Shown here one piece after another: positions 48,157 to 60,814 of a DNA stretch of 64,000 nt (its first letter is position 1; every line of letters begins with the position of its first letter). Source of the DNA: Coriaria nepalensis (Eukaryota; Streptophyta; Magnoliopsida; Cucurbitales; Coriariaceae); assembly GCA_027186245.1 (NCBI GenBank), contig CP114490.1, positions 1,689,001 to 1,753,000 on the forward strand, read 5' to 3'. The position numbers were made by a program, and so were the translations under genes. The notes under the pieces were generated by a model. That model saw only the letters and a list, made by a program, of their open reading frames with translations. It had not been told where the DNA came from and ran no database searches.

Positions 48157-50235
48157 ATGACCGAGTTCCCCAAATCTCTCTCTCCCAAACGGGTTCTAAG
48201 CCTTCTCAAAGCAGAGAAAAATCCTCACTCCGCACTCGCTCTCTTCGACTCAGCGAGTCGCCACCCTGGTTACGCCCACTCGTCCACCGTCTTCCACCAC
48301 GTTCTGCGCCGTCTCGTTCATCCGAAGCTCGTCGTTCACGTCGGTCGGATAGTTGAGCTGATACGAACCCAGAAATGCGAGTGTCCAGAAGACGTCGCAT
48401 TGACAGTGATCAAGGCCTATTCCAAGTGTTCAATGCCCGATCAAGCACTCGAGGTGTTTCGACGAATGGTCGAGATTTTCGGTTGTGAACCTGGAGTAAG
48501 AACGTACAACTCTCTTCTTAATGCATTCGTTGAATCGAATCAATGGAGTCGAGCTGAATCGTTGTTCGCATACTTCCAGACTAAGGGCGTTTCCCCTAAT
48601 TTGCAAACCTATAATATTCTGATTAAAATTGCGTGCAAGAAGAAGCAGTTTGAGAAAGCGAGGGGGTTGATAAGCTGGATGTGGGGCAATGGCTTCAAGC
48701 CTGATGTCTTTAGCTACGGTACTTTAATCAATGCGCTAGCAAAAAGTGGTAAGTTATTAGATGCAGAGGAGGTGTTCGATGAAATGTCAGAGAGAGGAGT
48801 GGTTCCTGACGTTATGTGTTATAATATTTTAATTGATGGTTTTTTCAAGAAAGGGGATTTTTTGAAGGCTAATGCGGTATGGGGGAGGTTATTAAGGGTG
48901 TCCATGGTTTATCCGAATGTGGTGACTTATAATGTTATGATTAATGGTTTGTGCAAATGTGGAAAGTTTAGTGACAGCTTGGAAATATGGGACAGGATGA
49001 AGAAGAATGATCGAGAACTGGACTTGATCACTTATAGTTCTTTGATACATGGTCTCTGCAAAGTAGGGAAGGTTGATGAAGCTGAGAGAGTTTCTAAGGA
49101 AATGATTGATAGTGGAGTTTGTCCTGATGTTGTAATCTACAATGCAATGCTAAAAGGGTTTCTTCAAGCAGGGAAGATTAAAGGGAGTTTTGAGTTATGG
49201 GAAGCGATGATGAAGAAGAGTATTTCATGTAATACTGTAAGTTATAACATATTCATTCAAGGGTTGTTTGACAGTAAGAAGGTAGATGAAGCAATTTCCA
49301 TTTGGGAATCCTTGCCTGAGAATGGCTGCATCGCTGATTCCATAACTTATGGAGTGGTAATTCATGGGCTGTGCAAGAATGGGTATTTGAATAAGGCTTT
49401 ACAGGTTTTGCGAAATGGAGAAATTGAAGGAGCCTGTTTAGATGTCTTTGCGTATTCTTCAATGATCGATGGATTATGCAAAGAAGGTAAATTAGATGAA
49501 GCAATCAAAGTAGTTACTCAGATGGATAGTCATGGTTGTAAACCGAATTCTCACGTCTTCAATTCATTAATTAATGGATTTATCCGAGCTTCTAGACATG
49601 AAGACGCAGCTCAACTTTTAAGGGAAATGAGCCTTAAGGGTTTCCCTCCTACTGTGGTCTCTTATAACACTCTCATTTATGGTTTGTGCAAGGCAGAAAG
49701 ATTTAGTGACGCCTATGTTTTTGTGAAGGAAATGCTTGAAAATGGACGGAAGCCAGATGTGGTAACTTATAGCTTGTTGATCAAAGGCCTTTGTCAAGGC
49801 AAGAAGCTTGACATTGCTACTAGCTTGTGGACACAATTTTTAAAAAAGGGATTTCAGCCTGATTTGACCATGCACAATATTATGATTCACGGGCTTTGTT
49901 CAGCTGGAAAAGTTGAAGATGCTTTGCTGCTCTATGATTGGATGAGGAGGTCGACTTGTGGTCCAGACCTTGTAACATACAATACTCTTATGGAGGGGCT
50001 TTATGAAGTCGGAAATTTTGAAAAGGCATCAGAAATTTGGCTATGTATTATTGATGGGGGGCTTAGGCCGGATATTATTTCCTATAATATTGCTCTAAAG
50101 GGGCTATGCTCTTGCAGTAGGGTATCAGATGCCGTTGGATACTTACAGCATGCTTTGGATCATGGAGTGCTTCCAACTGTCATAACATGGAACATTCTTG
50201 TTAGAGCGGTTGTTAATTACTGGTCTCCAATGTAA
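48157..50235 (+). CDS. P-class pentatricopeptide repeat protein
   Basis: Single exon of 692 residues made almost wholly of tandem 35-residue PPR motifs (about 17). Typical units are VRTYNSLLNAFVESNQWSRA, VFSYGTLINALAKSGKLLDA, VVTYNVMINGLCKCGKFSDS and VVSYNTLIYGLCKAERFSDA. No E, DYW or SMR domain follows; the end is VITWNILVRAVVNYWSPM. P-class proteins bind organellar RNA in sequence-specific fashion to stabilise, cleave or splice it. The N-terminus starts MTEFPKSLSPKRVLSLLK, so organelle targeting is uncertain by eye. It aligns along its length with Arabidopsis At3g09060. No intron is present, as usual for the family. Confidence 0.94.
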   Translation: MTEFPKSLSPKRVLSLLKAEKNPHSALALFDSASRHPGYAHSSTVFHHVLRRLVHPKLVVHVGRIVELIRTQKCECPEDVALTVIKAYSKCSMPDQALEVFRRMVEIFGCEPGVRTYNSLLNAFVESNQWSRAESLFAYFQTKGVSPNLQTYNILIKIACKKKQFEKARGLISWMWGNGFKPDVFSYGTLINALAKSGKLLDAEEVFDEMSERGVVPDVMCYNILIDGFFKKGDFLKANAVWGRLLRVSMVYPNVVTYNVMINGLCKCGKFSDSLEIWDRMKKNDRELDLITYSSLIHGLCKVGKVDEAERVSKEMIDSGVCPDVVIYNAMLKGFLQAGKIKGSFELWEAMMKKSISCNTVSYNIFIQGLFDSKKVDEAISIWESLPENGCIADSITYGVVIHGLCKNGYLNKALQVLRNGEIEGACLDVFAYSSMIDGLCKEGKLDEAIKVVTQMDSHGCKPNSHVFNSLINGFIRASRHEDAAQLLREMSLKGFPPTVVSYNTLIYGLCKAERFSDAYVFVKEMLENGRKPDVVTYSLLIKGLCQGKKLDIATSLWTQFLKKGFQPDLTMHNIMIHGLCSAGKVEDALLLYDWMRRSTCGPDLVTYNTLMEGLYEVGNFEKASEIWLCIIDGGLRPDIISYNIALKGLCSCSRVSDAVGYLQHALDHGVLPTVITWNILVRAVVNYWSPM

Positions 50236-51044
50236 TCTTCTTGGATTTTTAGAGATCTTTGAAGTAAGTGCTATCTCCAACCTTTCTTTATTTGGTTAAA
50301 TTTTCTGTCTCCTGAACTTACTGCTTATGGAGTAAATATAGTTGGCTTTAAAATGCTGATTAATGATTCTGTTCATTTTGCTAGGCCTTCATTTTTTCTT
50401 GACCGCACTGTGAACAAGATCCTGATGGATATAAGTAATGCTTGACGTTGGACATATGCTCTTACCCTTTGAAACTAATGTTTAGGTATGAATGAATGTA
50501 CTCATCCACGGTTCACAGTCATTATGCTTAGCTTATTTTCAGGTTCGAGTAATCTTTATTCATAGCAAAACTTGTTCATATATGTACATATATGCTAATT
50601 CTTGTAGATTAGCTAAGCTATTCTTCACATGCTGGAAACCAGACTCTGAGGCTATCTAGCAATGAGGTGAGAATTCTTGAAAATCTCACCAAAATTTTGT
50701 TGGGCGTATGGCCAATGTAAAAATTATGGGGTCCATGCACAATTATTTTCGAGCAGTCCTGCAAATCCAAATAAGAAAGCTTTTAGACAAGGTATTGATA
50801 TATATACCTTTTTTTTTTTTTAAGGAAAGATATTGGCCTATATTTTTTATGGATTGAAATTCCAAGCATCAAATTTGTCACTCTCGTTAATGAGAGGTCT
50901 TGGTGATGGCAGTATTATCACCAAGGATAGATATTTTGATGCAAAAGTAATTAGCCTGACCATATCAGACCCAATCGGCGAGCAATATTCATTTTTTTAA
51001 TAGTAAGTTGCTAAAATTCTGTACAGCATAAACGTAAAAAGCCT
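50236..51044. other. Convergent 3' spacer after PPR
   Basis: 3' flanks of the PPR gene and of the minus-strand coiled-coil gene. No feature is recognised. Confidence 0.5.
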
Positions 51045-51943
51045 TTACATTTTTTCTTCTTCCTTCTTGATCTTCTCTATTTTTTCTGTTTCTGATGATG
51101 GTATCTGTTGCTCGTAGGCAAATTGAGTGAGCAAACCAACTAGTATAGCCCCCAAAACTGCAACTTTACGCCAATCAGCTGAAGAAGAGAAGAAAGAATC
51201 AGCAATAGCTGTAACTACCAGACCAATTAATGCAAGATAGATGTTCCTTCTAGTTTTTGACCCAGCCCTTTCTATTGTAAGTTCTTTAAACTTCTTCATC
51301 TCCTCCGTGGCCTCTGCTTTCTGTTTAGGAGATTTCTGCCCCAAGTTCTTAAAGAATAGACCTTCATTCATGTCTTTTTCAATCTGACCCTCAAAAGCTG
51401 CTAATTCATTTTCATTCTTCTCAATCTCCAATCTGTTCGTTTCTGCAGATTCCTCAAACTCCTGCATTCTGCTTTCTATATTCTCCATAATCTGCTCGAA
51501 ACAGAGCTAAGCATTAGGCTGAGTTAAAACAACAACAAAAAAGAAAAATACCATTTTCAAAACCCACTCATTTTCATACAGACACAGACCCTGGCACTAG
51601 CTTCATCGAGGTCTTTGAGGGCATCTTCTCCAATCTTGTCCAACTCGGCTGTGGCCTCTTCTGCGAATTGGGTGAGATGAGCAGATCTTTCATCCAAGTA
51701 ATCAGTGAGGCGTACTTTTTTCGCTTGAATCATTGCTATTCTGGCCAGTATGTCTTGCCTACGAGTATCTCCTCCTGGCTGTGGGTAAGCTTCTGAATTG
51801 GGATTGGAGTTGGAATTGGAATTGCTGGATTTGCAGAGGGTGATTAGGAGTGGATTATTCTTTGTGTGGGGAAGCCTAGAAATGGTAAAAAAAGCATGAT
51901 TAGTGTTTACCAGAGATGTTTGAATGGCTTTCAAGGTAATCAT
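51045..51943 (-). CDS. Coiled-coil, two-helix probable plastid membrane protein
   Basis: Two exons on the minus strand (51943-51590, 51491-51045) give 266 residues. The first 45 or so residues are Ser/Asn-rich and transit-peptide-like. A long charged helical region follows (about 60-205, including LTQFAEEATAELDKIGEDAL and EFEESAETNRLEIEKNENEL). Two hydrophobic segments (about 210-226 and 234-251, IYLALIGLVVTAIADSF and KVAVLGAILVGLLTQF) come before a Lys/Glu tail. I do not recognise a family of known function. By position it corresponds to Arabidopsis At3g09050, whose annotation as an oxononanoate synthase I think is not supported by any motif here. Plastid location is inferred. Confidence 0.8.
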
Positions 51944-51965
51944 CTTTACTTCTTTTTCTTTTTGT

Positions 51966-52012
<47 letters not shown>

Positions 52013-52489
52013 GATTAGTGAAGTGTGGAGGTTTCGTGGATCTCTTATTTTTGGGAACATTATCTGTATTACAAATGTCTGTCTTAAAAATAGTATATTT
52101 CAAAGTCGTTTTTGGGGCGTTGAGCTTAAAGCTTGGAAATTTTAACGGGCATGGTCCAGTAATTCAGTTGACTTGCGCCCATTTATTCGGCCCATTGTCT
52201 GGACTGATACGGAGATATAAAATGGTCCCTTTCTTCTTGGATCAAAAATTTGAATCCCTTTCGACGTTCTCTTAGTTCTCAGCCGGTCCAAGTGCTATTG
52301 GACGGGTAGACTCAATTTTTAATTCCAAGTAAAAAAGAAAAGAAAAAAATAAATAAAAAAAGCCTCTTCAAGTCACTCTGAGAGAAGAGGCCTACTTATT
52401 TACCACACAAATGAAATAATACGACAGAAATCCGAAACCCGAAGCAAAAAAGACCAAGACAAAACGAAGCAAAACCAATTCTTCATATT
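51944..52489. other. Spacer, coiled-coil gene to NPF transporter
   Basis: Contains a GA microsatellite (51969-52008) in the coiled-coil gene leader, then the NPF 3' UTR. No gene is seen. Confidence 0.55.
51969..52008. repeat. GA microsatellite in the leader of the coiled-coil gene
   Basis: About 20 GA units (CT on the sense strand) lie some 25 bases upstream of the minus-strand start codon, a common position for plant CT-rich leaders. Confidence 0.9.
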
Positions 52490-54473
52490 CTAATCGTAAC
52501 GACCTGTCGGTTTCTTGTAAGTATACCACTTGGCGACAGCGAGATAGGCTAAGAAGTTGATGACGCTAAGAATAGCTAATAGCCAGAAGAAGTGGTCGAT
52601 ATGTCCCCTATTCAAATTGTTAGGAATCCAACCTGGCTTCCCATTTGTGGCAGTTATGGAAGTTACAATAGTAACAAGGAGAGTACTCAAGAAATTACCC
52701 AATGCAATAGTAGTTAGAGAAAGCGCCGAGCAAAGACTTCTCATCGCATCCGGCGCTTGATCATAGTAAAACTCCAACTGTCCGATAAACGTAAAAACCT
52801 CGGCACATCCGACCAGAAAGTACTGAGGCACTTGCCAGAAAATCGATATGGGCACCGTCTCATCGTCGTATGCATTGTGTTTTCTAACATAATCTAGCCG
52901 GATTACCTCCAGCACTCCTGCTGCAATCATAGAAAATATGGATATGAAGAGACCAATTCCCATTCTTTGTAGTTGGGTAAAGCCCCGTTCGTTCCCCGTG
53001 AACTTCCTTACATACGGGACGATAACGCGGTCGTAAAGCGGTGCCCAGAAGAGAACGCTAAGGGTGTCAAAAATCGAGAGAGATGCCGATGGTATTTTGA
53101 AGTGGGGCCCCATGTGTTGGTTCATTTTGTTGCCTTGTAACACAAACATTGTGCTCATTTGACTATATACGGTCGAAAAAACAATGCCAGTCGCCCAAAT
53201 GGGCAATAACCGTATAATGGATTTAAGCTCCTCCACTTGAGTCACGGAGCAGAGTCTCCAAGGATTTGCCGAGCCGTTTTTAAGGTCACTCGCTTCCTCA
53301 ACTGCTGCCTTGTCAAAGATACTAGAATTCCATTCTTTTCGAGTCAAGTTAATTCAAATTTTAAAGAAAATTTAAAAAATGGTTAAGACAGAAAGATACC
53401 TTAAATCGTCTGTGTGCTCAAGTTTTCGAGTTCCTTTGATCTTTGATTTATCATCTACCGGATCGTAGAGAAGAGACTTATCGGCCGGAACTTTTACATA
53501 CAACTTTCTACAAGTAGCAACCATAACTTGAAAAAGGCGTGTCAGGGGACTCCCTCTAGGTAGTTGACGACGGTACAAAACACTACCCAAGAAAAAGAAC
53601 ACAACGGCAATGGCCATAGCAGCTGCCGGAATTCCAAAACCCCAGCCCCACCCGACATTCATTTGAATCCAAACAAGCACGGAAGAAGCAATGAGTGCTC
53701 CCACGTTAATCGAAAAGTAAAACCAATTGAAAAATGACACTTTCTTTTCCTTCTCCTTTTCATCGGTTTCGTCGAACTGATCGGCCCCGAGAGATGACAC
53801 ACATGGCTTGATCCCACCAGTTCCTAGTGCGATCAAGTATAGAGCTGCAAAGAAAATTACACTTTGACCCGTAGATGGATTGCAACCGTTGCCATCACAA
53901 GATGGCTTCATGCCATTCACAGAAGCAGAAAGGGTCAAGAGTATCATTCCCTACGAGGCAAGGAATAAAACATTTCTCTTAGCTCTTCAACTTAAACATT
54001 TCTCCGACAGTTTGGGGGGAAAGAAAAAGCATTCTTGTTAGATGAGATTTTTCTTACAATTACGTAGATGATTGAGAAACTGGCAATTGTCCAATATCTT
54101 CCCAAGTAAGCATCGGCTAGAAACGCGCCGATCAGCGGCGTGATATAACATGTTCCAGACCAATTAGTGACGTTGTTCGACGCTGTAGAATTTCCTTGGC
54201 CGAGACGTAGCTCGAGATAGTTCACGAGATTGGTTCCCATGCCGTAATACGCTAACCTTTCACAGCATTCATTTCCTACAAAAGCAAAACCATTTGTTAT
54301 TACTCATCACATACATGAAGCAGAGGAATCAAAAAGAAGACTAAGTCGTCTATCATACCGAGAATGAATGGACAAGCCTTCCACTTTCCAGTCTTGTTCT
54401 TATCAGCAGGATTATTGTGGATATCTACAGTTCCATCTTTTGTGAAATTATCAGATCCTAGCAGTCCTTCCAT
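52490..54473 (-). CDS. NPF8/PTR-type proton-coupled peptide transporter
   Basis: Four exons on the minus strand (54473-54359, 54275-54058, 53950-53400, 53321-52490) give 571 residues, normal for NRT1/PTR proteins. The proton-coupling motif ExxER is present (E41, E44, R45 in [11 protein letters not shown]). The family signature region [19 protein letters not shown] and [15 protein letters not shown] are intact. Many transmembrane helices flank a large central hydrophilic loop (ending at KLEHTDDL), and [17 protein letters not shown] lies near the end. Members of the NPF8 clade (AtPTR1/PTR5) carry di- and tripeptides across the plasma membrane. Substrate here is inferred. Arabidopsis At5g01180 (PTR5) fits by position and sequence. 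Confidence 0.93.
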
Positions 54474-56181
54474 TGTATTGCTCCCCTGTTTCTATATTTG
54501 CTTATTTGGGCAGACCTTGTAATTTCAACTCTGAGTTCTGCTACAAACTGCAACTATTACAAACATCAATATTTAACGAAGTCACACTCCAAACTTTCAT
54601 AATCAACATCAGACTTTTGGTTTCTTTTATTCACTTTTATAACTATTTTGGGGGGTAGGGAAGCTGGCAATCATTACATGCCGCATGGAAATGTAGAAAT
54701 AATATAAAGGTCATCGCTACAAGGTCGATCCCCTAGTTAATATCGCAATCCCCTATTAAATAGGACGTAATGCAATCAGGCAAACGTGAGAATCTGACCA
54801 TAGTGGCTAAATTATAGTATATATATATATATATATATATATAAATTATAAAACTCACACACACAGAACAACAAGGACCCCGAAGCAGAGTCGCTTAATG
54901 CACTATAATACTAGAACAACAATCGAACGAGCAGGAGTTTCCCATTATTAAACTTAAGCTAATCATCAAATTAAGTCACAAACAAGGAAAAGGATCTTCA
55001 ACTATGACCCAGTCTTTTATTGTAAAAAAAACAAAAACAAAACAGAGAGGATGGTGGTGATCTTTTATAAGCATATAGGAAGCAGAACAAGAATCCAAAC
55101 AGAAACGCTAAAACATATAATTAAAACAAGTTACTGTGGATAATAATATGATTAGTTTATGATTGAAAAAGAAATGCGACTTTTCGTAGTAAAAGACTAT
55201 CAACCGGATGACAAACTAATTAACATATAACCCCAGGCTTCAGCGAACAAGTTTCAAGGAATTTAACATTTGAAGAAGCGTTTGACCGTCGGTTTAGCAT
55301 CAAAAGTATAAACCAAACTTCAGTCAACGAGAATGCATGTTTTAGTCCTTTGGAAGAGAATGAATCCAGATGAAAATAACCCATAAAGTTTATAATTTAT
55401 GTACCTTGAGACTAATAGCAAAGATGAAGAAAACAAAAGGAAAGAAAATAGAGTGAGAGGGTATAGCTCAGTAAGGTGGGTGACGGAGTGCAGTGGTGGA
55501 GGCGGTTCCGGAGGTTGCTATCGGAAATGGTGATGAGAATATCAAATTCAAGCGAAAGAAAGAAAGTCGTACACGTCTACACGATCTTACTCCAGCCACC
55601 AATATTTCTATTGTAGAATTTCCGCTTGTTTGAAATCCAGATTAAGTTGCATAATGGCACACAATCTGGTAAAAAAATAAGAAAACTAGGTATCTCCGAA
55701 GGAAGACCAAGACCATGGACAGAGTCAGCAATCAACAAATATAGGTTATATTTATATTTATTTTCATTGGTACACGTGTCCTAATCCAAACAGTATGGGT
55801 TTATTTATTTTACCATTAATTAATTAATTAATTAATTAATTAATTGTAATATGAATATATTAATTATAAAGTATTACAAAGTTTGTAAAGAAATAGCGAA
55901 AGCATGAAAGAGGTTTTAAGCTTGTAGTGGTTTTTTCTTCTTTCTCATTGGAAAATAGTATTTTGTGACAGTTGACTTTTATTTTTTTTATTTTTTTTAT
56001 TTTTTATTAAGATTCCAAAATAAAAATAGATATTTGTTTTTAATTTTCAACCTTAAGAAAATAAAAAATTCTTACAGCTAAGGTTAAACTGTAATAAGTG
56101 TGAGAAGAAGGGATACATCTTATAGCTTAGGTTAAAATTTTAATCCCATGGTTTTAGACGTCTAGGCTATTAAAATATAAT

Positions 56182-56374
56182 AAAATTAATTTTACTAATC
56201 AACCCTTCCTTTCTTTTCTTTTTATTCTTCTGTCTTTTTGGTCTTCTAAGTTCTATGTGAGCAATAATTACAGAGTATTATATGCAAGGGTGGAGGAGAG
56301 ATGAGAGTTGATATAAGAGAGAGAGAATAATAAGAAGAAAATAAAGGAGAGTAAATTAGTAAAATTAAATTTCT
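56182..56374. mobile_element. Candidate MITE, about 190 bp
   Basis: The left end AAATTAATTTTACTAAT and the right end ATTAGTAAAATTAAATTT are near-perfect inverted repeats, and the similarity continues inward through CCTTTCTTTTC-type sequence for 30 or more bases. Size and AT richness fit a miniature inverted-repeat element. A target-site duplication is not clear. Confidence 0.5.
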
Positions 56375-56460
56375 TACTGTTTACATTATAAATTTACCGG
56401 ATATGCGACTATTGATATATGAAAATATGGTAGGACCTACAAAAAATCATCAAGATAAAC

Positions 56461-59346
56461 AAAAAATTGAACAATATTCATAAATCATCTTTACACTCTA
56501 ACAAAAATTTTCTCAAAATTCTACATCATATTTATCTTTTTTTGATTTCTTTAAAAATTATTTCTTTCATTAGATATGTTCTTCAGAATAATTAATTACA
56601 GTATTGAATTCTTACATGAGTGATAGTCTCAATCTATTGGTCATTGATTGGGCACCTTCGTCTCTTTCTTTATTCATTTAACTTTTCATTTATCATTTTT
56701 ATATGAGTATAGTTAATTTAAAATTAATTTCTTATCATTAGATTAGGTCTGTTACTTTTAATTTCATCATTTTATTAAAGTGTTCTTTACATATTCATTT
56801 ATTTTCTTCTTTCAACCTTTAATTTTGCTTTTATTTATTACCATTTTACTTTGTTAGCATTAGTTCAGTCCGCCCACCAATAGCGTCGGAAACAAAGTCG
56901 GACCTAAATTAATTTGGCCTAATTAGAAGTTAGATCAATTTCCTTATCATGTATTTTTCTTGCAAGGCCGCATTTCTCTCATTTTGATCGCCTTTTATCG
57001 AAGGCTAATCAAACAAAGCACAATCCTAATATTAAAATTATGTTAATTTTTTGAGATTTTCAGCGACAAATTTTTCCTCCTTTAATTAGCAGGCCTTTCT
57101 CGATGCAATCTTGAATACACTACCCAAAGGAAAGATAATCATTCGTCTAATGAGGATACGATTTGTAATACTTACAATAATATTTCCCAAGTACTTCGTC
57201 AATTGAAGGCAGCTTGTGATCAAAGGAGATTTTAAAATTCTTAATTTTGGGCAAGATATCGTAAATTTTGCTTGCTTTCGAAAAATCAAAGGAGCACACA
57301 TTGTCTCGCCGCTCTTTCGTTGGACTTCCTCTTTCAATAACTCTTCATACCGAGAGGCTTTCATTAAAAACAAAAGAAAGTCTTGACATTTTATTCCTTC
57401 GAACTTCTTTCGAAATTCAATATTAAGTCTATTAACGGCTAATCTTACAAACTTGAGCTAAGGAATAGTGAAGTGGCATTGGTTGCGTTGTTGTTTGAAC
57501 CGAGCTAGACAAACGTTGGTCGATTCTCTCGTCCTTTGGTACAAGCAGGAAAATTGGCTATTGTCACCTCCAGCTAGACTCGATATAATTAAGTATGGAA
57601 AGATTGTTTCATCTCCTACCAAGTCTAAATTGGAATCAGGCACCAAACATGTATACCACACGAAAGCCAGCACAGTAAAGCAATTTACTAAAAGTTGAAG
57701 TCGGTCATTAGGACCGACCTCTGAATATTGCATTGTGAATCAGACGACATACTAAACTGTTGACTAGATTTAGTCTTCACCTTAGAAAAGGTTGAAATCG
57801 GGAACTTAGAAGCCGTGAGGGAACGACTCTTAGTCAATTTCATCCGCGTACATCTCTTCGATGATTTTGTATCCCTATCGACTGCTGGTGAGATGGTCGA
57901 CTTCGGCTACACAGGTAGAACCCAAGGTTTTTACTAGATTTGTGGCTCACCATCCAAGAGATGATTCCCTTATGGCATGCCGACATAAGTAGCTAGTGTC
58001 GGCCTATTGACTGACTGAAAAGGTGGCGACCTGAAGGTCGGTTGAATATGTGGTAGCTGATATCTTGGAGGTATAAGGAATTTGTTGCTGGGAAATTCAT
58101 TGTGATATCTCCTCAGTGGAGAAGATGGCATGCACCTTGATTGATAGGTCGCCTCATCCATCAATAAAAGGATGGTCGGGCTGTCTTTGAGGTTTATGGT
58201 TATATGTGGAGGATCGGGTAACCGGAACGAAATAGCCACCGAAATCTCCCGTTGATCGACTTATGTCCATATAGAACCACCGATCTCAAATACGGGCGGT
58301 CAGATTTTACCATCCAACTGACCCCTACTATAGTCCTATTATTGTCATCGTAAATTAGCTCAGTCGTCAGTAGATATTGATCGAGCCGTTCTAAACGGCT
58401 AAGAAAGTAGGTCTTTGTATTCGCCAACTGTCTTTTAGCTGCTTCTAATCATTCGATAAGTTAGGATATTCTCCGAGGTAAAGGCGGCTTCTTCCTTCGA
58501 CTGCCTCTAGATATTCTCTCGAGGCGGCATCAGAGGAGGGATTATCAAATCTGATTGATTTTGGCCGATATTCAAATTATCGCCTAGATGAGGCAGTAGA
58601 GATTGCCTCGATAATCACACCATTAAACTTTGATCAATAGTTAGCAATTTACCTATTCAAAGTCCCACTAAGTGTGCCATTTTGTTGACATCGGGAAAAT
58701 ACCCCGCAAAAAAATTTGGAAAATTAACGAAATTTAAATATTGGGATCGAACTTTATGGATCTAACATTTTACAAAAGGCGATTAAAAATACAAGAAATA
58801 TGAGCGTGCTAGAAAATTAAAGTAGCTTTTACACTATAAAATAAAAGAAATACATGATAAGGAAATTGATCTGACTTTGAACTAGGCGAAATGATTAAAA
58901 TTAATTTAAATATGACTTTCTTTTCGGCATATCTACTGACGAACGGATTGAATTAATGCTAACAAAGTAAAATGGTAATAAATGAAAGCATAATTAAAGA
59001 TTGAAAAATGGAAATAAATAAATAAGTAAAAAAACATTTTAATAAAATGGCAACATTAAAACAATATATCTAATCTATGATACGAAATTAACTTTACTCA
59101 TATGAAAGCGATAAATGAAAAGTTAAATGAATAAATAAATAGACGAAGGTGTCCAATCCATGATCGATTCATTAAGAGTTTTAACCACTCATGTAAGAAT
59201 ATGACGTTCTAATTACTAATTCTGAATAACATATCTAAGGAAATACATAATTCCCAGATGAATTGAAAAAGATAGTGTGGTGTAGAACTTTGAGAGACGT
59301 TTTGTCGGAGCGTAGAGATGATTTACGAATATTGCTCAGTTTTTTA
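56461..59346. repeat. Long inverted repeat with about 0.55-0.65-kb arms
   Basis: The left arm (about 56461-57000, fading to 57107) and right arm (about 59346-58772, fading to 58682) are reverse complements with scattered differences. Shared blocks include ATTTAACTTTTCATTTATC, CACCTTCGTCT, CTTACATGAGTG, GATCAATTTCCTTATCATG and ATCGCCTTTT. The unique centre (about 57108-58681) has no recognised gene. The right arm begins TGTTGACATCGGG, an LTR-like start, so the arms may be two old LTR copies in opposite orientation or a foldback element. Confidence 0.8.
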
Positions 59347-60106
59347 TTAATCATCGGCGATCATTTATGTGATCGAAATGATATTTTTACCTTTCACCTT
59401 TCTTGCTATTTATAGATAAATGCATTAATGACATTCTTATAAATAAGTCAAATTTTACATCTCACTTCCTTGATTCTAGCGTCACTACCCCACTTTGTGA
59501 TTCCTACCAACTTTTTAGTAGATTAGTTGCTAACTTTAACTTGCGGTCAAACTTAACATTCATTAAGTCTAGGATCATAGCAACTAACTCTCTCCACTTT
59601 CCTTTAATTTCGATTGAGTCCCTCTCTTTCTCTTCTTATATTTCAGCCAAACATTGGTGTTGGTTGAGAATAATTGACTTCCATTCATTTTTAAGAGGAA
59701 AAGTTGTTCAACCTTTTTGACTAGGCGAGTATCTCGGTCGAAGCTCATAGTCCAGCCGAAATTCTCTCATTCTTTCCTCATTTTGGCCGAGGTAGACAGT
59801 TTCCTATGATTGTTTCAACCAAAATGCTTAGTGAATGGGGTTGATCTTGTCTTTTCTCTAGACAATTGAAATAACTACTACCATAATTTTTGTATCCTTA
59901 ATTTATAGTTATTTTTTTGTTACCTTATTAATTTTTATGATCTCTTATTATTCTGAGAATGCTCACATATTTAATTAAATAATTTAAACTTTATTCAGTC
60001 AATCAAAATTAATTATTATCCGATTAAATTCGATATTTTAACTAATTATTTTAATTAATAATATTAATTAGCCCGTTTTAGTTACATCCAACTCGCATTC
60101 ATTTTA

Positions 60107-60150
60107 AGTCAATAAATCAGTTACTAATAGTCAATAAATCAGTTACTAAT
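60107..60150. repeat. 22-bp perfect tandem duplication
   Basis: The unit starting AGTCAATAAATCAG and ending TTACTAAT occurs twice without a gap (60107-60128 and 60129-60150). Confidence 0.95.
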
Positions 60151-60459
60151 CATCATCTGTCTATGATATTTTCATGTATGAACGTAGACTTGTCCGAAAA
60201 ATTATAGAATCAAAAGATATGTAAGATGTTGTATAAAATAACTAACTAACTAACTTGGACTGCTTAGCCGAAGTGGGTATCTAATTACCGTACGTTAGGT
60301 CTTGCCATTTTGATTAGGCTCACTCTCTCTCTAAGTGGGTGTTGTCAATCTTACGTACCCACCGTTGGTTTGATCTGGCTTTCAATTACAAATCATGATT
60401 GCTCATGTTTATCTGCTTTGCTGATAAATGACCTGAAAGCCATTTCTCTCAACCATACA

Positions 60460-60501
<42 letters not shown>

Positions 60502-60807
60502 TTTCTATAATCACTATTATTTTTTTAATTATTTATCTTTTACTTGTTTGTATTTTGTTTTACTTGCAAAACCATAGCGTTGCAGCTCATGAAACACAAC
60601 AACTTTATATCTTCATGTGACATGTAAGAAAGATATCATTTAAGGGCTAGCAACACCAGCTACGGTATATCTAGAAGAAGTTAATAAATAAATAAAGAAA
60701 ATATTGGGTGTGAATTAAGGATCCTTTCTTTGGCCAAAAAAAAAAAAAAAAAAAGGTAAGGATCCTTTCATTCACCTAACCAATGAAAAACGACATGTCA
60801 GCGCGCT

Positions 60808-60814
60808 TATATAA
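60808..60814 (+). promoter_or_regulatory. TATA box of the laccase gene
   Basis: TATATAA lies 109 bases before the laccase start codon, consistent with a short leader. It is the clearest core promoter in the window. Confidence 0.6.

Noticed and set aside
57458..58427. Short frames in the centre of the long inverted repeat, considered as a transposase or gag gene
   Set aside because: No motif of a transposase, integrase, reverse transcriptase or zinc knuckle is visible, and the frames are broken.
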